Below are positions 27,379-35,510 of a stretch of DNA of 64,000 nt, piece by piece. The notes beneath the pieces were generated by a model. That model made no database searches. It was not told the origin of the DNA and was given only the letters and a program-made list of their open reading frames with translations. The translations under genes were made by a program, and so were the position numbers. This DNA comes from a bacterium UBP11_UBA4055 (lineage in GTDB: Bacteria; UBA4055): the NCBI GenBank assembly GCA_002382735.1, contig DFZN01000032.1, forward strand, positions 1 to 64,000, given 5' to 3'. The first letter of the stretch is position 1, and each line of letters opens with the position of its first letter.

Positions 27379-28529
27379 AATATAATTTCGATATAGGCAT
27401 AGACAGGCGCGGAACCTCATGCGTAAAGTGGGACATGAACGAAATAATATTCGGCAGAGAAGATGTGCTTCCCCTCTGGGTCGCCGATATGGACTTTGAA
27501 GTACCGCCTTGTGTGACCGACGCAATCCTGAAAAGAGCTTCACATCCCGCTTACGGCTACACGAAAAGGCCGGACTCGCTCAACGAAGCCGTGGTCAGCT
27601 GGGAGAAGAACCGGCACGGCTGGGAGATCGAAAAGGAATGGCTTGTATTTACGCCCGGGATCGTTCCCGCCATAAATTTCTTTGTGGACTGTTTTACGCA
27701 GAAAGGCGACGGGATAATAATACAGACACCTGTTTATCATCCTTTTATTGAAGCCTGCGAATGGAATGAAAGGAAGCTTGTCAACAATCAGCTGACCCTG
27801 ACGGAAAGCGGCTATGAAATTGATTTTGATCTTCTTGAAAAGCAGGCCAAAGATCCGTCTGTCAAGATGATGATAATGTCCAGCCCGCATAATCCCGTGG
27901 GCAAAGTTTTTTCTGAAGCCGAACTGCGCATGACCGGTAATATCTGCTGCATGAACAATGTGCTTCTCATATCTGACGAGATACATCAGGATATAATTTA
28001 TACAGGGTATAAACACATATGCACGGCCATGCTTTCGGATGAGATCGCGGACAACACGATAACATGCATAGCGCCGAGCAAAACTTTTAATATCGCGGGA
28101 CTTCAGCTTTCCGCAGTAATTATTTCCGATAAAATCAAGCGTGATAAATTCTTCAAATACATTATGACAAAGGGGCTGAACGGTTCGAACATCTTCGGCA
28201 TCGTCGCGGGAGAAGCTGCTTATAAATACGGTGAACCGTGGCTGAACTCGCTGTTGAAATACCTTGAGGGCAATATTGACTTCATGGAGGATTTCTTTGA
28301 AAAAAGCCTGCCCATGGTAAAAATGCACAGGCCTCAGTCCACTTATCTTGCCTGGCTGGACTTCAGGTCTCTCGGCCTGACACAGGAAGAGCTTGTCCGC
28401 AGGATGGTTCACGAAGCCGGACTCGGCCTAAACGACGGTTCTTCTTTCGGGCCCGGCGGCGAAGGTTTCATGAGGCTCAATTTTGCCTGCCCCCGCTCAA
28501 CTCTCGAAGAAGGACTTAACAGGTTGTAA
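27375..28529 (+). CDS. MalY/PatB-family PLP-dependent C-S lyase
   Basis: A 384-residue fold-type I PLP enzyme of the MalY/PatB family. The start KYNFDIGIDRRGTSCVKWD and PLWVADMDFEVPP are diagnostic, and the PLP lysine is in IAPSKTFNIAGLQ. Family members split cystathionine or cysteine conjugates (beta-lyase); some also act as aminotransferases or regulators. It starts at a GTG overlapping the hutU stop (GTGA), so it is co-translated with hutU. A link between histidine and cysteine metabolism is not obvious. Confidence 0.92.
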   Translation: MKYNFDIGIDRRGTSCVKWDMNEIIFGREDVLPLWVADMDFEVPPCVTDAILKRASHPAYGYTKRPDSLNEAVVSWEKNRHGWEIEKEWLVFTPGIVPAINFFVDCFTQKGDGIIIQTPVYHPFIEACEWNERKLVNNQLTLTESGYEIDFDLLEKQAKDPSVKMMIMSSPHNPVGKVFSEAELRMTGNICCMNNVLLISDEIHQDIIYTGYKHICTAMLSDEIADNTITCIAPSKTFNIAGLQLSAVIISDKIKRDKFFKYIMTKGLNGSNIFGIVAGEAAYKYGEPWLNSLLKYLEGNIDFMEDFFEKSLPMVKMHRPQSTYLAWLDFRSLGLTQEELVRRMVHEAGLGLNDGSSFGPGGEGFMRLNFACPRSTLEEGLNRL

Positions 28530-28568
28530 GTCAAATTCATTAGGCATATTTTTATCTTCACCCTCGCT

Positions 28569-28799
28569 ATGCCTATCGTTCTTACATCAGAAAGCTCTGC
28601 CATATCTCGTATATCCTTCCGCTCTTCATCAGCTGGTCTCGAAACAGCCAAAATGTTTTGCTGTCAGGAGGGCCTTCCGAATTCAAAACAAAAACTTGTT
28701 ATAGCCTGGACGGAAATTCATAAAGAGGATTTGCTTGCTGATTGGGATTTGGCAGTTAATGGTTAAACACCGTTACCGATAAGGGGGTTAGACCAATGA
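28569..28799 (+). pseudogene. DUF4160 gene relic
   Basis: Residues near the end match the C-terminus of DUF4160 proteins: LPNSKQKLVIAWTEIHKEDL followed by LADWDLAVNG. A TAA at 28764-28766 then interrupts; after it the same frame continues TPLPIRGLDQ to a TGA at 28797-28799 that overlaps the next ATG in the usual way of this gene pair. The N-terminal half (from the ATG at 28569) does not resemble the family, so it is lost or frameshifted. The family is usually encoded next to DUF2442 and is thought to be part of toxin-antitoxin-like modules. Confidence 0.65.
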
Positions 28800-28966
28800 G
28801 AATAAAAAAAATTGAAGCTATGTCAAATTATATCCTAAGGATCGAATCTGAAGAAGGCCAGATTGGAGATTTTGATGTTAAGCCTTACATGGCTTATGAA
28901 GCTTTTGTGTATTTAAAAGACATTGACCATTTCATGCGCATCGGAAACGGCGGATATTACCTATAG
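28796..28966 (+). pseudogene. Truncated DUF2442 protein
   Basis: A 56-residue frame matching the N-terminal two thirds of DUF2442: MRIKKIEAMSNYILRIESEE, DFDVKPYMAYEAFVYLKD and FMRIGNGGYYL. Intact members are about 75-85 residues and go on with an EW..G.DLS.DT segment that is missing; a TAG comes directly after GGYYL. The leftward DUF2156 gene ends 4 bases downstream. It is probably the decayed partner of the DUF4160 relic, whose stop overlaps this ATG. Confidence 0.65.
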
Positions 28967-28969
28967 TAT

Positions 28970-29881
28970 TTATTTAGGACAAGTGTGGATCAGCTGATAG
29001 GTTGGAATGAGTTTAAGAGGTTCGTAAGACATCTTTGCTTTTCTTAAACCTTCAAGACCTACATCCTGCTCGCGGTTCAGATATTTCAACCTGTTTTTCA
29101 GGTACAAAGCTGTTTCATGGTTTATTGCCTGCGATGATCCTTTGTAGTCATAATCGAATTTCTCAAAGTGAACGGTAGCCATGTCATCCCGCTGCACGCT
29201 GAAAAGTGAGAAGGCAATAAGTTTTCCTCCATGAAATATTAAAAGCCCTTCAAGCCCGATCAGGTCGCAGTTGTTCAACGCTCTTTCCATTACTTTAAGC
29301 TCAAGTTCCTTACCCTCGTCAGGCACATCGCTCTGGTCAGAGCTCCATTTGTCAGCAAGATCGAGGCATGATTTTATATGTTCATACTTGAAAACCTCCA
29401 CTTTGTATCCGGGATAATTCCGCCTGAACTGTGAAACAAGATTCTTTTTTTTATGAAGCTTCTTGCCTTTGAGTTCAGCCAGCTTTTCTGTGAGATACAG
29501 ATAGTCTGAATTGCAGCGGTCGTAAACAACTTCGAAATTGTCCTGTAAGCTCAGGCCTTTTTCGATATAATCCTCGGGAACTGATATGAAATTTCCTTTG
29601 AATCCTTCATTCTCCATCATTTTTGACATCGAATGGAGTTCAGAAACAGGAAAAGGCTCGCCGAGAGGGTAAAGCATGAACTGAGAATTATAATTATAGA
29701 AAAGAAGCCTTTCCTTATACATTCCCCATCTGACATTCATGAAAGCGCTCCATGAAAACAGATTTGCGACATTATAATCGCAGGTCCAGAACTGATATTT
29801 TTTAACATAACTGCGGATGAGTTCTATATTGCAGGGTTCAACTGGTCTGAAATCTTTAAGCCTGAGTTCGTTTTTAATCAC
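28970..29881 (-). CDS. DUF2156 (phosphatidylglycerol lysyltransferase-like) protein
   Basis: A 303-residue protein with the GNAT-like DUF2156 fold, related to the transferase half of MprF and to FemX-type enzymes. Marks are LRLKDFRPVEP at the start, FWTCDYNVANLFSWS, KKKNLVSQFRRNYPG, and KLIAFSLFSVQRDDMATVHFEK with the late INHETALYLK. Such enzymes use aminoacyl-tRNA to modify lipids or peptides; no membrane domain is attached here. It starts at a GTG after AGAGGAAA and overlaps the preceding GNAT gene by 8 bases. Confidence 0.85.
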   Translation of the reverse strand: MIKNELRLKDFRPVEPCNIELIRSYVKKYQFWTCDYNVANLFSWSAFMNVRWGMYKERLLFYNYNSQFMLYPLGEPFPVSELHSMSKMMENEGFKGNFISVPEDYIEKGLSLQDNFEVVYDRCNSDYLYLTEKLAELKGKKLHKKKNLVSQFRRNYPGYKVEVFKYEHIKSCLDLADKWSSDQSDVPDEGKELELKVMERALNNCDLIGLEGLLIFHGGKLIAFSLFSVQRDDMATVHFEKFDYDYKGSSQAINHETALYLKNRLKYLNREQDVGLEGLRKAKMSYEPLKLIPTYQLIHTCPK

Positions 29882-30302
29882 GGCTTTCCTCTTTTCCCTT
29901 AAAAATGTAGGGAGTGTGTCCTTTCATCACCTTAAAACCGAGCTCATTGTAGAAATTTTCAGCACCCGGTTCGGAGATGAGACCGATCCATCCTATCCCT
30001 TTCTCTTTTAGGGTTCCGACGAGCAATTTTATAATTCCTGAACCGACCCCCTGCTTGCGGTATTCCTCATGAACCGTGACATCCTGAATATAGGCATCGC
30101 TTATGCCGTCGCTGATCGCTCTTCCTATGCCTACGATCTTATTATCTTCAACAGCAACAGCGAAGAGAAATGTATTTTCGATTATCTTATCGACAAATGA
30201 AGTATCAATATCGTCTTCGTTAGTCCACCACCCTGCCTGGATGTAGAGAGATATTATCTGATCCCTGTCCGCTTCCTTAACTATCAAATATTCTATATTC
30301 AT
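29874..30302 (-). CDS. GNAT family N-acetyltransferase
   Basis: A 142-residue GNAT enzyme. The acetyl-CoA motif is YIQDVTVHEEYRKQGVGSGI, with RKQGVG contacting the cofactor, and NFYNELGF closes the fold. It is similar in layout to the GNAT at 3964-4374 (both share an ISDG/IGDG-x-x-x-x-YIQD run), so the two may be paralogues. It is the first gene of a two-gene leftward unit with the DUF2156 protein. Substrate unknown. Confidence 0.88.
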   Translation of the reverse strand: MNIEYLIVKEADRDQIISLYIQAGWWTNEDDIDTSFVDKIIENTFLFAVAVEDNKIVGIGRAISDGISDAYIQDVTVHEEYRKQGVGSGIIKLLVGTLKEKGIGWIGLISEPGAENFYNELGFKVMKGHTPYIFKGKEESRD

Positions 30303-30388
30303 TTTCCCCTACTTTCTATTATCGGGATAATTTATCCTTTTTAGACTTTAAAGTCAACGATTTGATTTTTATTTTTACAGAGTTTTCG

Positions 30389-30396
30389 TATATTTA
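30389..30396 (+). promoter_or_regulatory. TATATTTA element upstream of the isoaspartyl peptidase
   Basis: TATATTTA is one base from the TAnnTTTG consensus and lies 30 bases before the start at 30419; GGAGG follows at about 30406-30410. Confidence 0.35.
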
Positions 30397-30418
30397 TTCT
30401 AATCCGGAGGATGAATTT

Positions 30419-31345
30419 ATGAAAAAGATATATTCTATTGCCATACACGGGGGAGCAGGCGCGATATCAAAAAATGTTTCTGTAAGAGATAAAGATATGT
30501 ACCTTGCTGCTTTGACAGATATCCTTTTTTATGGTAACGGACTGCTCAGGGATGGCCGATCCGCTATCGATACTGTTGAGCTTGTTGTGAACAGATTCGA
30601 GGACTGCGAACTTTTCAACGCCGGAAAAGGCGCGGTCTTTAATTCCGAAGGTAAGATTGAGCTTGATGCTGCGGTCATGGACGGAAGGGACAGATCCTGC
30701 GGTGCCGTAACATGCGTGACAAGGATCAAAAATCCCGTCACCCTCGCGCGGATGGTGATGGAGAGCAGTCCGCACATCCTGCTGTGCGGTAAAGGTGCCG
30801 AGCAGTTCGCGAAAGAGCACGGAATGAAGTTCGTGAGAAATTCTTATTTCTTCACGCGGAAAAGATATGATCAATGGCTCATGCTGAAAGACAGAGGCAA
30901 CACCGCGCTGGACCATTCGTCAGGTCTGATGAATTCGACAAAAGGCACGGTCGGATGCGTGGTAAAAGATATTTACGGGGATCTGGCGGCCGCGACCTCT
31001 ACCGGAGGCATGACGAACAAGAAATACGGCCGCATCGGCGACACTCCCATAATCGGCGCAGGCACTTTCGCCGACAACTCGACCTGCGCAGTCTCCTGCA
31101 CGGGTACGGGCGAGGAGTTCATGCGCACTGTGGCTGCCTACGAGATCCACGCACTCATGAAATATAAAAAGATCCCGCTTCAGCAGGCGCTCGATCATTT
31201 CACGGCAAACATACTCAAGGCTGACACAGGCGGGCTCATAGCCGTGGACAGCAAAGGCAATCACGCGTACTCGTTCAACTCAAAGGGCATGTATCGCGGA
31301 GCCGCCGGTTCGTACGGTTTCTTCGAAGTGAAGATTTGGGAATAA
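30419..31345 (+). CDS. Isoaspartyl peptidase / L-asparaginase (Ntn hydrolase)
   Basis: About 308 residues. A plant-type asparaginase family precursor that cuts itself to expose an N-terminal threonine. The nucleophile is Thr177 in STKGTVGCVVKD; the N-terminal IAIHGGAGAI and the substrate loop GGMTNKKYGRIGDTPIIGAG are also present. It removes isoaspartyl residues from damaged peptides and can hydrolyse asparagine. I use the ATG at 30419, preceded by GGAGG, and not an in-frame start 19 codons upstream. It stands alone between divergent and convergent genes. Confidence 0.95.
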   Translation: MKKIYSIAIHGGAGAISKNVSVRDKDMYLAALTDILFYGNGLLRDGRSAIDTVELVVNRFEDCELFNAGKGAVFNSEGKIELDAAVMDGRDRSCGAVTCVTRIKNPVTLARMVMESSPHILLCGKGAEQFAKEHGMKFVRNSYFFTRKRYDQWLMLKDRGNTALDHSSGLMNSTKGTVGCVVKDIYGDLAAATSTGGMTNKKYGRIGDTPIIGAGTFADNSTCAVSCTGTGEEFMRTVAAYEIHALMKYKKIPLQQALDHFTANILKADTGGLIAVDSKGNHAYSFNSKGMYRGAAGSYGFFEVKIWE

Positions 31346-31347
31346 AC

Positions 31348-32325
31348 TTATTTGACGACCTTCCTTTTCGCGAAATAAATATCAGCTTCGATCATTTCGT
31401 CTTCATTCCCGGAGTTAAGTTTATAGAAATGGTGTACAAAATACAGATTTCCCTCATCATCAAGTGTAGGCTCTCCTGCAAATCTGTGTATTATAAGTTC
31501 AGGTTCCTGCCATATTTCCCCGGTCTTCTTTGATCTGTATATAGCCGGCGACCCGAGATATGTACGCGTCAGCCACATTTCCGATCCGTCTGAAGAAATG
31601 AACGGGAATCCGTCAAGACCGTTCGTGTTGACTTCGGTAATATTCACCGGATCAGACCAGTATCCAAAATCGTTCCTCGTTGTAACCCAAATGTCATAAT
31701 CGCCAAGTCCCCCTGTACGCTTGGAGTGAAAATACAGATCATCATTGTGAAGATGAACTTCCCCTATCTGGATTTCCTTCATAAGTCTGTCGCCGCTGTA
31801 TTCCCAATAATCCCAGACACTGCCTGAACCCACCGCAGTGAATATATTCACTCCCGTGTACCCTTCTCGCGCAGAAGCGAACCACATTTCGTTTCCCTGC
31901 ACGCACACAGCCCCGTCCAGAGCAAGCTTTCCCGGGTCCTGAAGCCATACGCGGACAGCATCGGTCCATGTCTTCCCCTCTTTGTAAGACACCCATACAC
32001 CGCTGACCTCATCGAATAACTGCTGTTCCGCAGATACCCTCACATCGGGCGTGAAGAAGAAATACAGCGTATTCCCATCAGGCAGAATGAACGGCGAATC
32101 TTCAGCACCTGAAGTATTTACCCCTGCTCCTAAAGGCACTGGCATTTCGAATTCATCCGTTTTCTCAAGTATCGGCGGGTACCAGTCCGCTTCAGGAACT
32201 ACCTTAACAATGTCAGCGGGAAGTTTATCGTGCCTGTCAACGACAGGATGCTCAAGATAAGCGTCGCAGGCTGTAAAGAAGATGGTCATGCAGGTATAAA
32301 TTATAAAGTATCTATTATTCTTCAC
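31348..32325 (-). CDS. PD40/TolB-like beta-propeller lipoprotein
   Basis: A 325-residue lipoprotein with signal peptide and lipobox FFTACD (Cys at about 20). The mature part has WD40-like PD40 blades: SPFILPDGNTLYFFFTP, GDYDIWVTTRNDFG, LDGFPFISSDGSEMWLTR and PTLDDEGNLYFVHHF. Such proteins sit in the periplasm or outer membrane and bind partners such as peptidoglycan or secreted proteins; the ligand here is unknown. It starts at a GTG after AAAGGAGAAG, and overlaps the DA1-like peptidase gene by 11 bases, so the two are probably co-expressed. Confidence 0.85.
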   Translation of the reverse strand: MKNNRYFIIYTCMTIFFTACDAYLEHPVVDRHDKLPADIVKVVPEADWYPPILEKTDEFEMPVPLGAGVNTSGAEDSPFILPDGNTLYFFFTPDVRVSAEQQLFDEVSGVWVSYKEGKTWTDAVRVWLQDPGKLALDGAVCVQGNEMWFASAREGYTGVNIFTAVGSGSVWDYWEYSGDRLMKEIQIGEVHLHNDDLYFHSKRTGGLGDYDIWVTTRNDFGYWSDPVNITEVNTNGLDGFPFISSDGSEMWLTRTYLGSPAIYRSKKTGEIWQEPELIIHRFAGEPTLDDEGNLYFVHHFYKLNSGNEDEMIEADIYFAKRKVVK

Positions 32326-33322
32326 TGTTCTTCTCCTTTAAAAATTCGATCACTTTTCCCTTTCCGCCTTTTTCAGCTATTTTGGATAAAATCCTGTATC
32401 CGTTCCCGTAAACGGGATGTTCGTTGTATTTCTTTTGTTCGTTCAAATATTCCCTCCCGAAAAAAGAGTTCACGAGAGAGGCGGCATACTCGGCCCAGCC
32501 TTCAATTATCACTTTATCCCTGATATTTGGGTAATACCTTTCCAGCCAGTCGTGTGCAAGCTCATGAGCTGCAATGTCGGAAAACTTTTCTGCGGGCAGG
32601 CTTGTAAGAATGAATATCGTGAAAGAATCGGACATTATTATATTCTTTTCCTCGCCGATTTTTATCCCTAACTTCTTCTTCGTAATAATTTCAGTGTTCT
32701 TCCATTCTTCGTGCTGAAACAGTCCAAGCTCCATTTCGCTTTGCCCTGACAGCTTTTTCAGCTCATTTTTATCCACCAGCCTGTATTTAATCTCATGATC
32801 CGTGAAAATATCTAACTCTTCTTTCATTATTTTTCTGACTTCTCTTATAATCTCAGTCGATCCTCTTAAGGAAGTTACGGCTGAAGACTGACATTTACTG
32901 CAAATATTTCTGCCGTCAGGGAGAACAAAACAATCGTTGGGGAGTCCGCAGCCGGAACAGATCGGTTTTTCCGCGCAATCGGAACAGTAAAACATTCCGT
33001 TTTTACTGCCTAAATGAACTCCTTTATTCACTTTCTTACCGCATAACGAACAGCTTTCCCAGGTGGTACTGAGGCATTTCTCGCTGCAGTAGTTTTTCCC
33101 TTCCGAAACATATCCGGCTTTAACCGGATCTCCGCATACAGCACATTTCGGCAAGCTTTTCTCATAGCACTCATGATCACAGTATATCTTACTTTCTGAA
33201 ATTATATATGATGCTCCTTCTTTTATTCTGTTGCCGCACTGGTCACAGTATATACTCTCAGCAGATGCCTGAGCAGACAGAATAAGAAAAAACAGATGAA
33301 GCAAAGCGGGTCTTATCTTCAT
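32315..33322 (-). CDS. Secreted LIM-type zinc-finger protein with DA1-like metallopeptidase domain
   Basis: A 335-residue exported protein. The signal peptide MKIRPALLHLFFLILSAQASA is followed at about 24-150 by a run of cysteine pairs spaced like LIM fingers (YCDQCGNRIKEG, CAVCGDPVKAGYVSEGKNYC, CSLCGKKVNKG, CSGCGLPND). The C-terminal domain carries the metallopeptidase motif HELAHDWLERYYPN at 253-266 and EGWAEYAA at 274-281. This is the layout of plant DA1 peptidases, where LIM fingers precede HExxH. Bacterial relatives exist but are little studied. The two glutamates and histidines needed for zinc are present, so it may be active in the periplasm. Confidence 0.75.
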   Translation of the reverse strand: MKIRPALLHLFFLILSAQASAESIYCDQCGNRIKEGASYIISESKIYCDHECYEKSLPKCAVCGDPVKAGYVSEGKNYCSEKCLSTTWESCSLCGKKVNKGVHLGSKNGMFYCSDCAEKPICSGCGLPNDCFVLPDGRNICSKCQSSAVTSLRGSTEIIREVRKIMKEELDIFTDHEIKYRLVDKNELKKLSGQSEMELGLFQHEEWKNTEIITKKKLGIKIGEEKNIIMSDSFTIFILTSLPAEKFSDIAAHELAHDWLERYYPNIRDKVIIEGWAEYAASLVNSFFGREYLNEQKKYNEHPVYGNGYRILSKIAEKGGKGKVIEFLKEKNSEE

Positions 33323-33365
33323 GATTATAATTTAACATTTATTTCCGATTTTTCAAAATATTCTT

Positions 33366-33373
33366 TATATTTA
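33366..33373 (+). promoter_or_regulatory. TATATTTA element upstream of the AEC transporter
   Basis: TATATTTA, one base from TAnnTTTG, lies 21 bases before the ATG at 33395, in the 72-base divergent gap. Confidence 0.35.
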
Positions 33374-33394
33374 GGCAAATTTAAGGTGAGTTGA

Positions 33395-34348
33395 ATGCAG
33401 AACCAGATAATATTCCAGCAGATCTCCATACTCGGCCTTCTTACGCTTACAGGCTACATAGCTCAGAAATTCAGTCTGTTCCCTGAAGGTTTTCACGCCG
33501 GACTGAACAAGCTTGTAATGAAGATCACGCTTCCGTTAATGATATTCTCTTCTCTTTATAAATTCCGGCTGTCTTCAGAGATCCTTAAAAGTGCGGCTCT
33601 TGTTTTCATTTTCGCATATATCTCGATTTTTCTGCTTCTCGGTGCCGGAACAGCAGCCGGTAAACTGCTGAAACTTAAAGGCGGATCTTACACTGTCCAT
33701 AAGATACATACTACATTCGGAAATATCGCTTTTTTAGGCTATCCCCTGCTTGACTCTCTGTTCCCCGGCGGAACGGGTCTTTTCTATGCGGTAGTATATC
33801 ATATCGCGCTTGAATCTTTACTCTGGACGCTCGGCGTTATAATCTTTAACAAAGGAAAAAGCATCAGCATTTTGGAAAGCCTGAAGCATCTTTTCAATCC
33901 GAACACTGTAGCTTTCGTACTTGGGATCGCGGGTTTTCTTATACATTTAAAGATCCCTTTGATATTGGACACAACGATAAAGGGGCTCGGAGGCACAACT
34001 ATATATCTGTCAATGATCTATATAGGTATAACTTTGAGCCGGATCAGTATAAGAGGAACATTAAAAGAGCTTTCGATCTATGTTCTGACCTTCAATAAAA
34101 TGATATTCGTGCCTTTTGTGCTTATTCTGATCATCGATCTCCTGACGGGGATCTTCGGGCTCGGCATCGATCCCGTAGCGAGAGCCGTAACCGTTCTTCA
34201 GACAGCCACACCGTGTATGGCAACGATCGTAATTATGGCCGGAAATTTTAATTCGGATGCCGATCTCGCCGCAAAGAATGTCTTTCTGACTACACTGTTG
34301 AGTATTCTTACTTTACCTTTCGTTTACTGGATGATAACGGTACTCTGA
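33395..34348 (+). CDS. AEC-family (auxin efflux carrier-like) transporter
   Basis: A 317-residue membrane protein with about ten hydrophobic segments in two halves of five. Family marks are GYIAQKFSLFPEGFHAGLNKL and LPLMIFSSLYKF near the start and ATPCMATIVIMAGNFNSD before the last segments. AEC proteins carry small organic acids or amino acids across the inner membrane. Substrate unknown. Its TGA stop directly abuts the stop of convergent mraY: the shared hexamer TGATCA ends both genes. Confidence 0.9.
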   Translation: MQNQIIFQQISILGLLTLTGYIAQKFSLFPEGFHAGLNKLVMKITLPLMIFSSLYKFRLSSEILKSAALVFIFAYISIFLLLGAGTAAGKLLKLKGGSYTVHKIHTTFGNIAFLGYPLLDSLFPGGTGLFYAVVYHIALESLLWTLGVIIFNKGKSISILESLKHLFNPNTVAFVLGIAGFLIHLKIPLILDTTIKGLGGTTIYLSMIYIGITLSRISIRGTLKELSIYVLTFNKMIFVPFVLILIIDLLTGIFGLGIDPVARAVTVLQTATPCMATIVIMAGNFNSDADLAAKNVFLTTLLSILTLPFVYWMITVL

Positions 34349-35458
34349 TCACCTTATCTTTATGGACGCGATACTTATTAAGGCAAGAATTATGCTGACT
34401 ATCCAGAATCTCTGAACGATCTTGGGCTCAGGCATGCCTCTGAACTGAAATGAATGGTGAAGCGGTGCTCTGAAAAATATCCTCCTTCCTAGCCATTTTA
34501 TGCCTATCTTCTCCTGAATAAGTACCGAAAAGGCTTCGGCGACGAATATACCGCCGGCTATAATGAAAAGAAGTTCCTGTTTGACCAGAATGACAGTTAC
34601 TCCGAGAAGTCCTCCGATGGCCATTGAACCTGTATCGCCCATGAAGATCGTGGCAGGATAGCAGTTGTACCAGAGAAATCCGAGTCCTGCGCCGAACAGA
34701 GCGGCCATTATGATGGTAAGTTCACCTGTTCCGGGCATAAAGTCGAAGAGCAGATATTTTGAATATACCGCGTTGCCGACCAGGTATGCGAAGATGCCGT
34801 AAACAGCGCCGGTCACGATAGACGGAACGGTCACCAGACCGTCAAGTCCGTCCGCGAAATTTACCGCGTTCGATATGGAAAGCATGGTCAGTATAACAAA
34901 GGCCAAATAGAACCCGTTCAGATCGACAGAGAAATTACCTTTCAGGTACGGGATTGTAAGTTTGGTAGCAATGCCTGAAGGAAAGGGAGACAGTTCAGGA
35001 TTTATCAGCATCCATCCCAAAGCAGCCGCGAAGATTCCCTGTAATACGATCTTTGTAAGCTGGGACATACCTTTATCGCTGTTCATGTGTCTGACCTTGT
35101 CCAGATCGTCCTTCATGCCTATAAGACCGTACCAGATTATTGCGGCAAGAGGTATCTGGGCATAAAGAGATGAAAGATTGCTCCACAGGCTTATTGATAC
35201 TATCATTGAAAGAATAAGGATCAGTCCGCCCATTACCGGCGTCCCGCTCTTGTCGCTGACCGCTACCTCCCCGTAATCCCTTACGATATCTCTGATGCCC
35301 TTTTTGTAAAGCCATTTGATTATTCCGTTCCCGAAAACTAGTGATATGATGAGAGCTGTTATCATCGCCCCTATCGATCTGAAAGAGATAGAATCGAAAA
35401 GCCTGAAAAATGACAGAAAAGAATAGTCTCTTGATAAAAATGAAAGGTAATGGAACAT
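34349..35458 (-). CDS. mraY: Phospho-N-acetylmuramoyl-pentapeptide-transferase
   Basis: A 369-residue integral membrane enzyme that makes lipid I, the first membrane step of peptidoglycan synthesis. Ten hydrophobic segments are seen. Catalytic loop motifs are intact: SNAVNFADGLDGLV, FMGDTGSMAIGGLLG and FRAPLHHSFQFRG. It is not in a mur/fts cluster here; it follows dinG by about 50 bases on the same strand. Confidence 0.97.
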   Translation of the reverse strand: MFHYLSFLSRDYSFLSFFRLFDSISFRSIGAMITALIISLVFGNGIIKWLYKKGIRDIVRDYGEVAVSDKSGTPVMGGLILILSMIVSISLWSNLSSLYAQIPLAAIIWYGLIGMKDDLDKVRHMNSDKGMSQLTKIVLQGIFAAALGWMLINPELSPFPSGIATKLTIPYLKGNFSVDLNGFYLAFVILTMLSISNAVNFADGLDGLVTVPSIVTGAVYGIFAYLVGNAVYSKYLLFDFMPGTGELTIIMAALFGAGLGFLWYNCYPATIFMGDTGSMAIGGLLGVTVILVKQELLFIIAGGIFVAEAFSVLIQEKIGIKWLGRRIFFRAPLHHSFQFRGMPEPKIVQRFWIVSIILALISIASIKIR

Positions 35459-35510
35459 GGTTCACTCCTCTAGATTCCGCTACATTTTGAATAATAAGGA
35501 AAACGGGGGG

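Noticed and set aside
27540..28412. Leftward frame of 290 codons
   Set aside because: Antisense shadow of the PatB-type lyase, which has clear PLP motifs.
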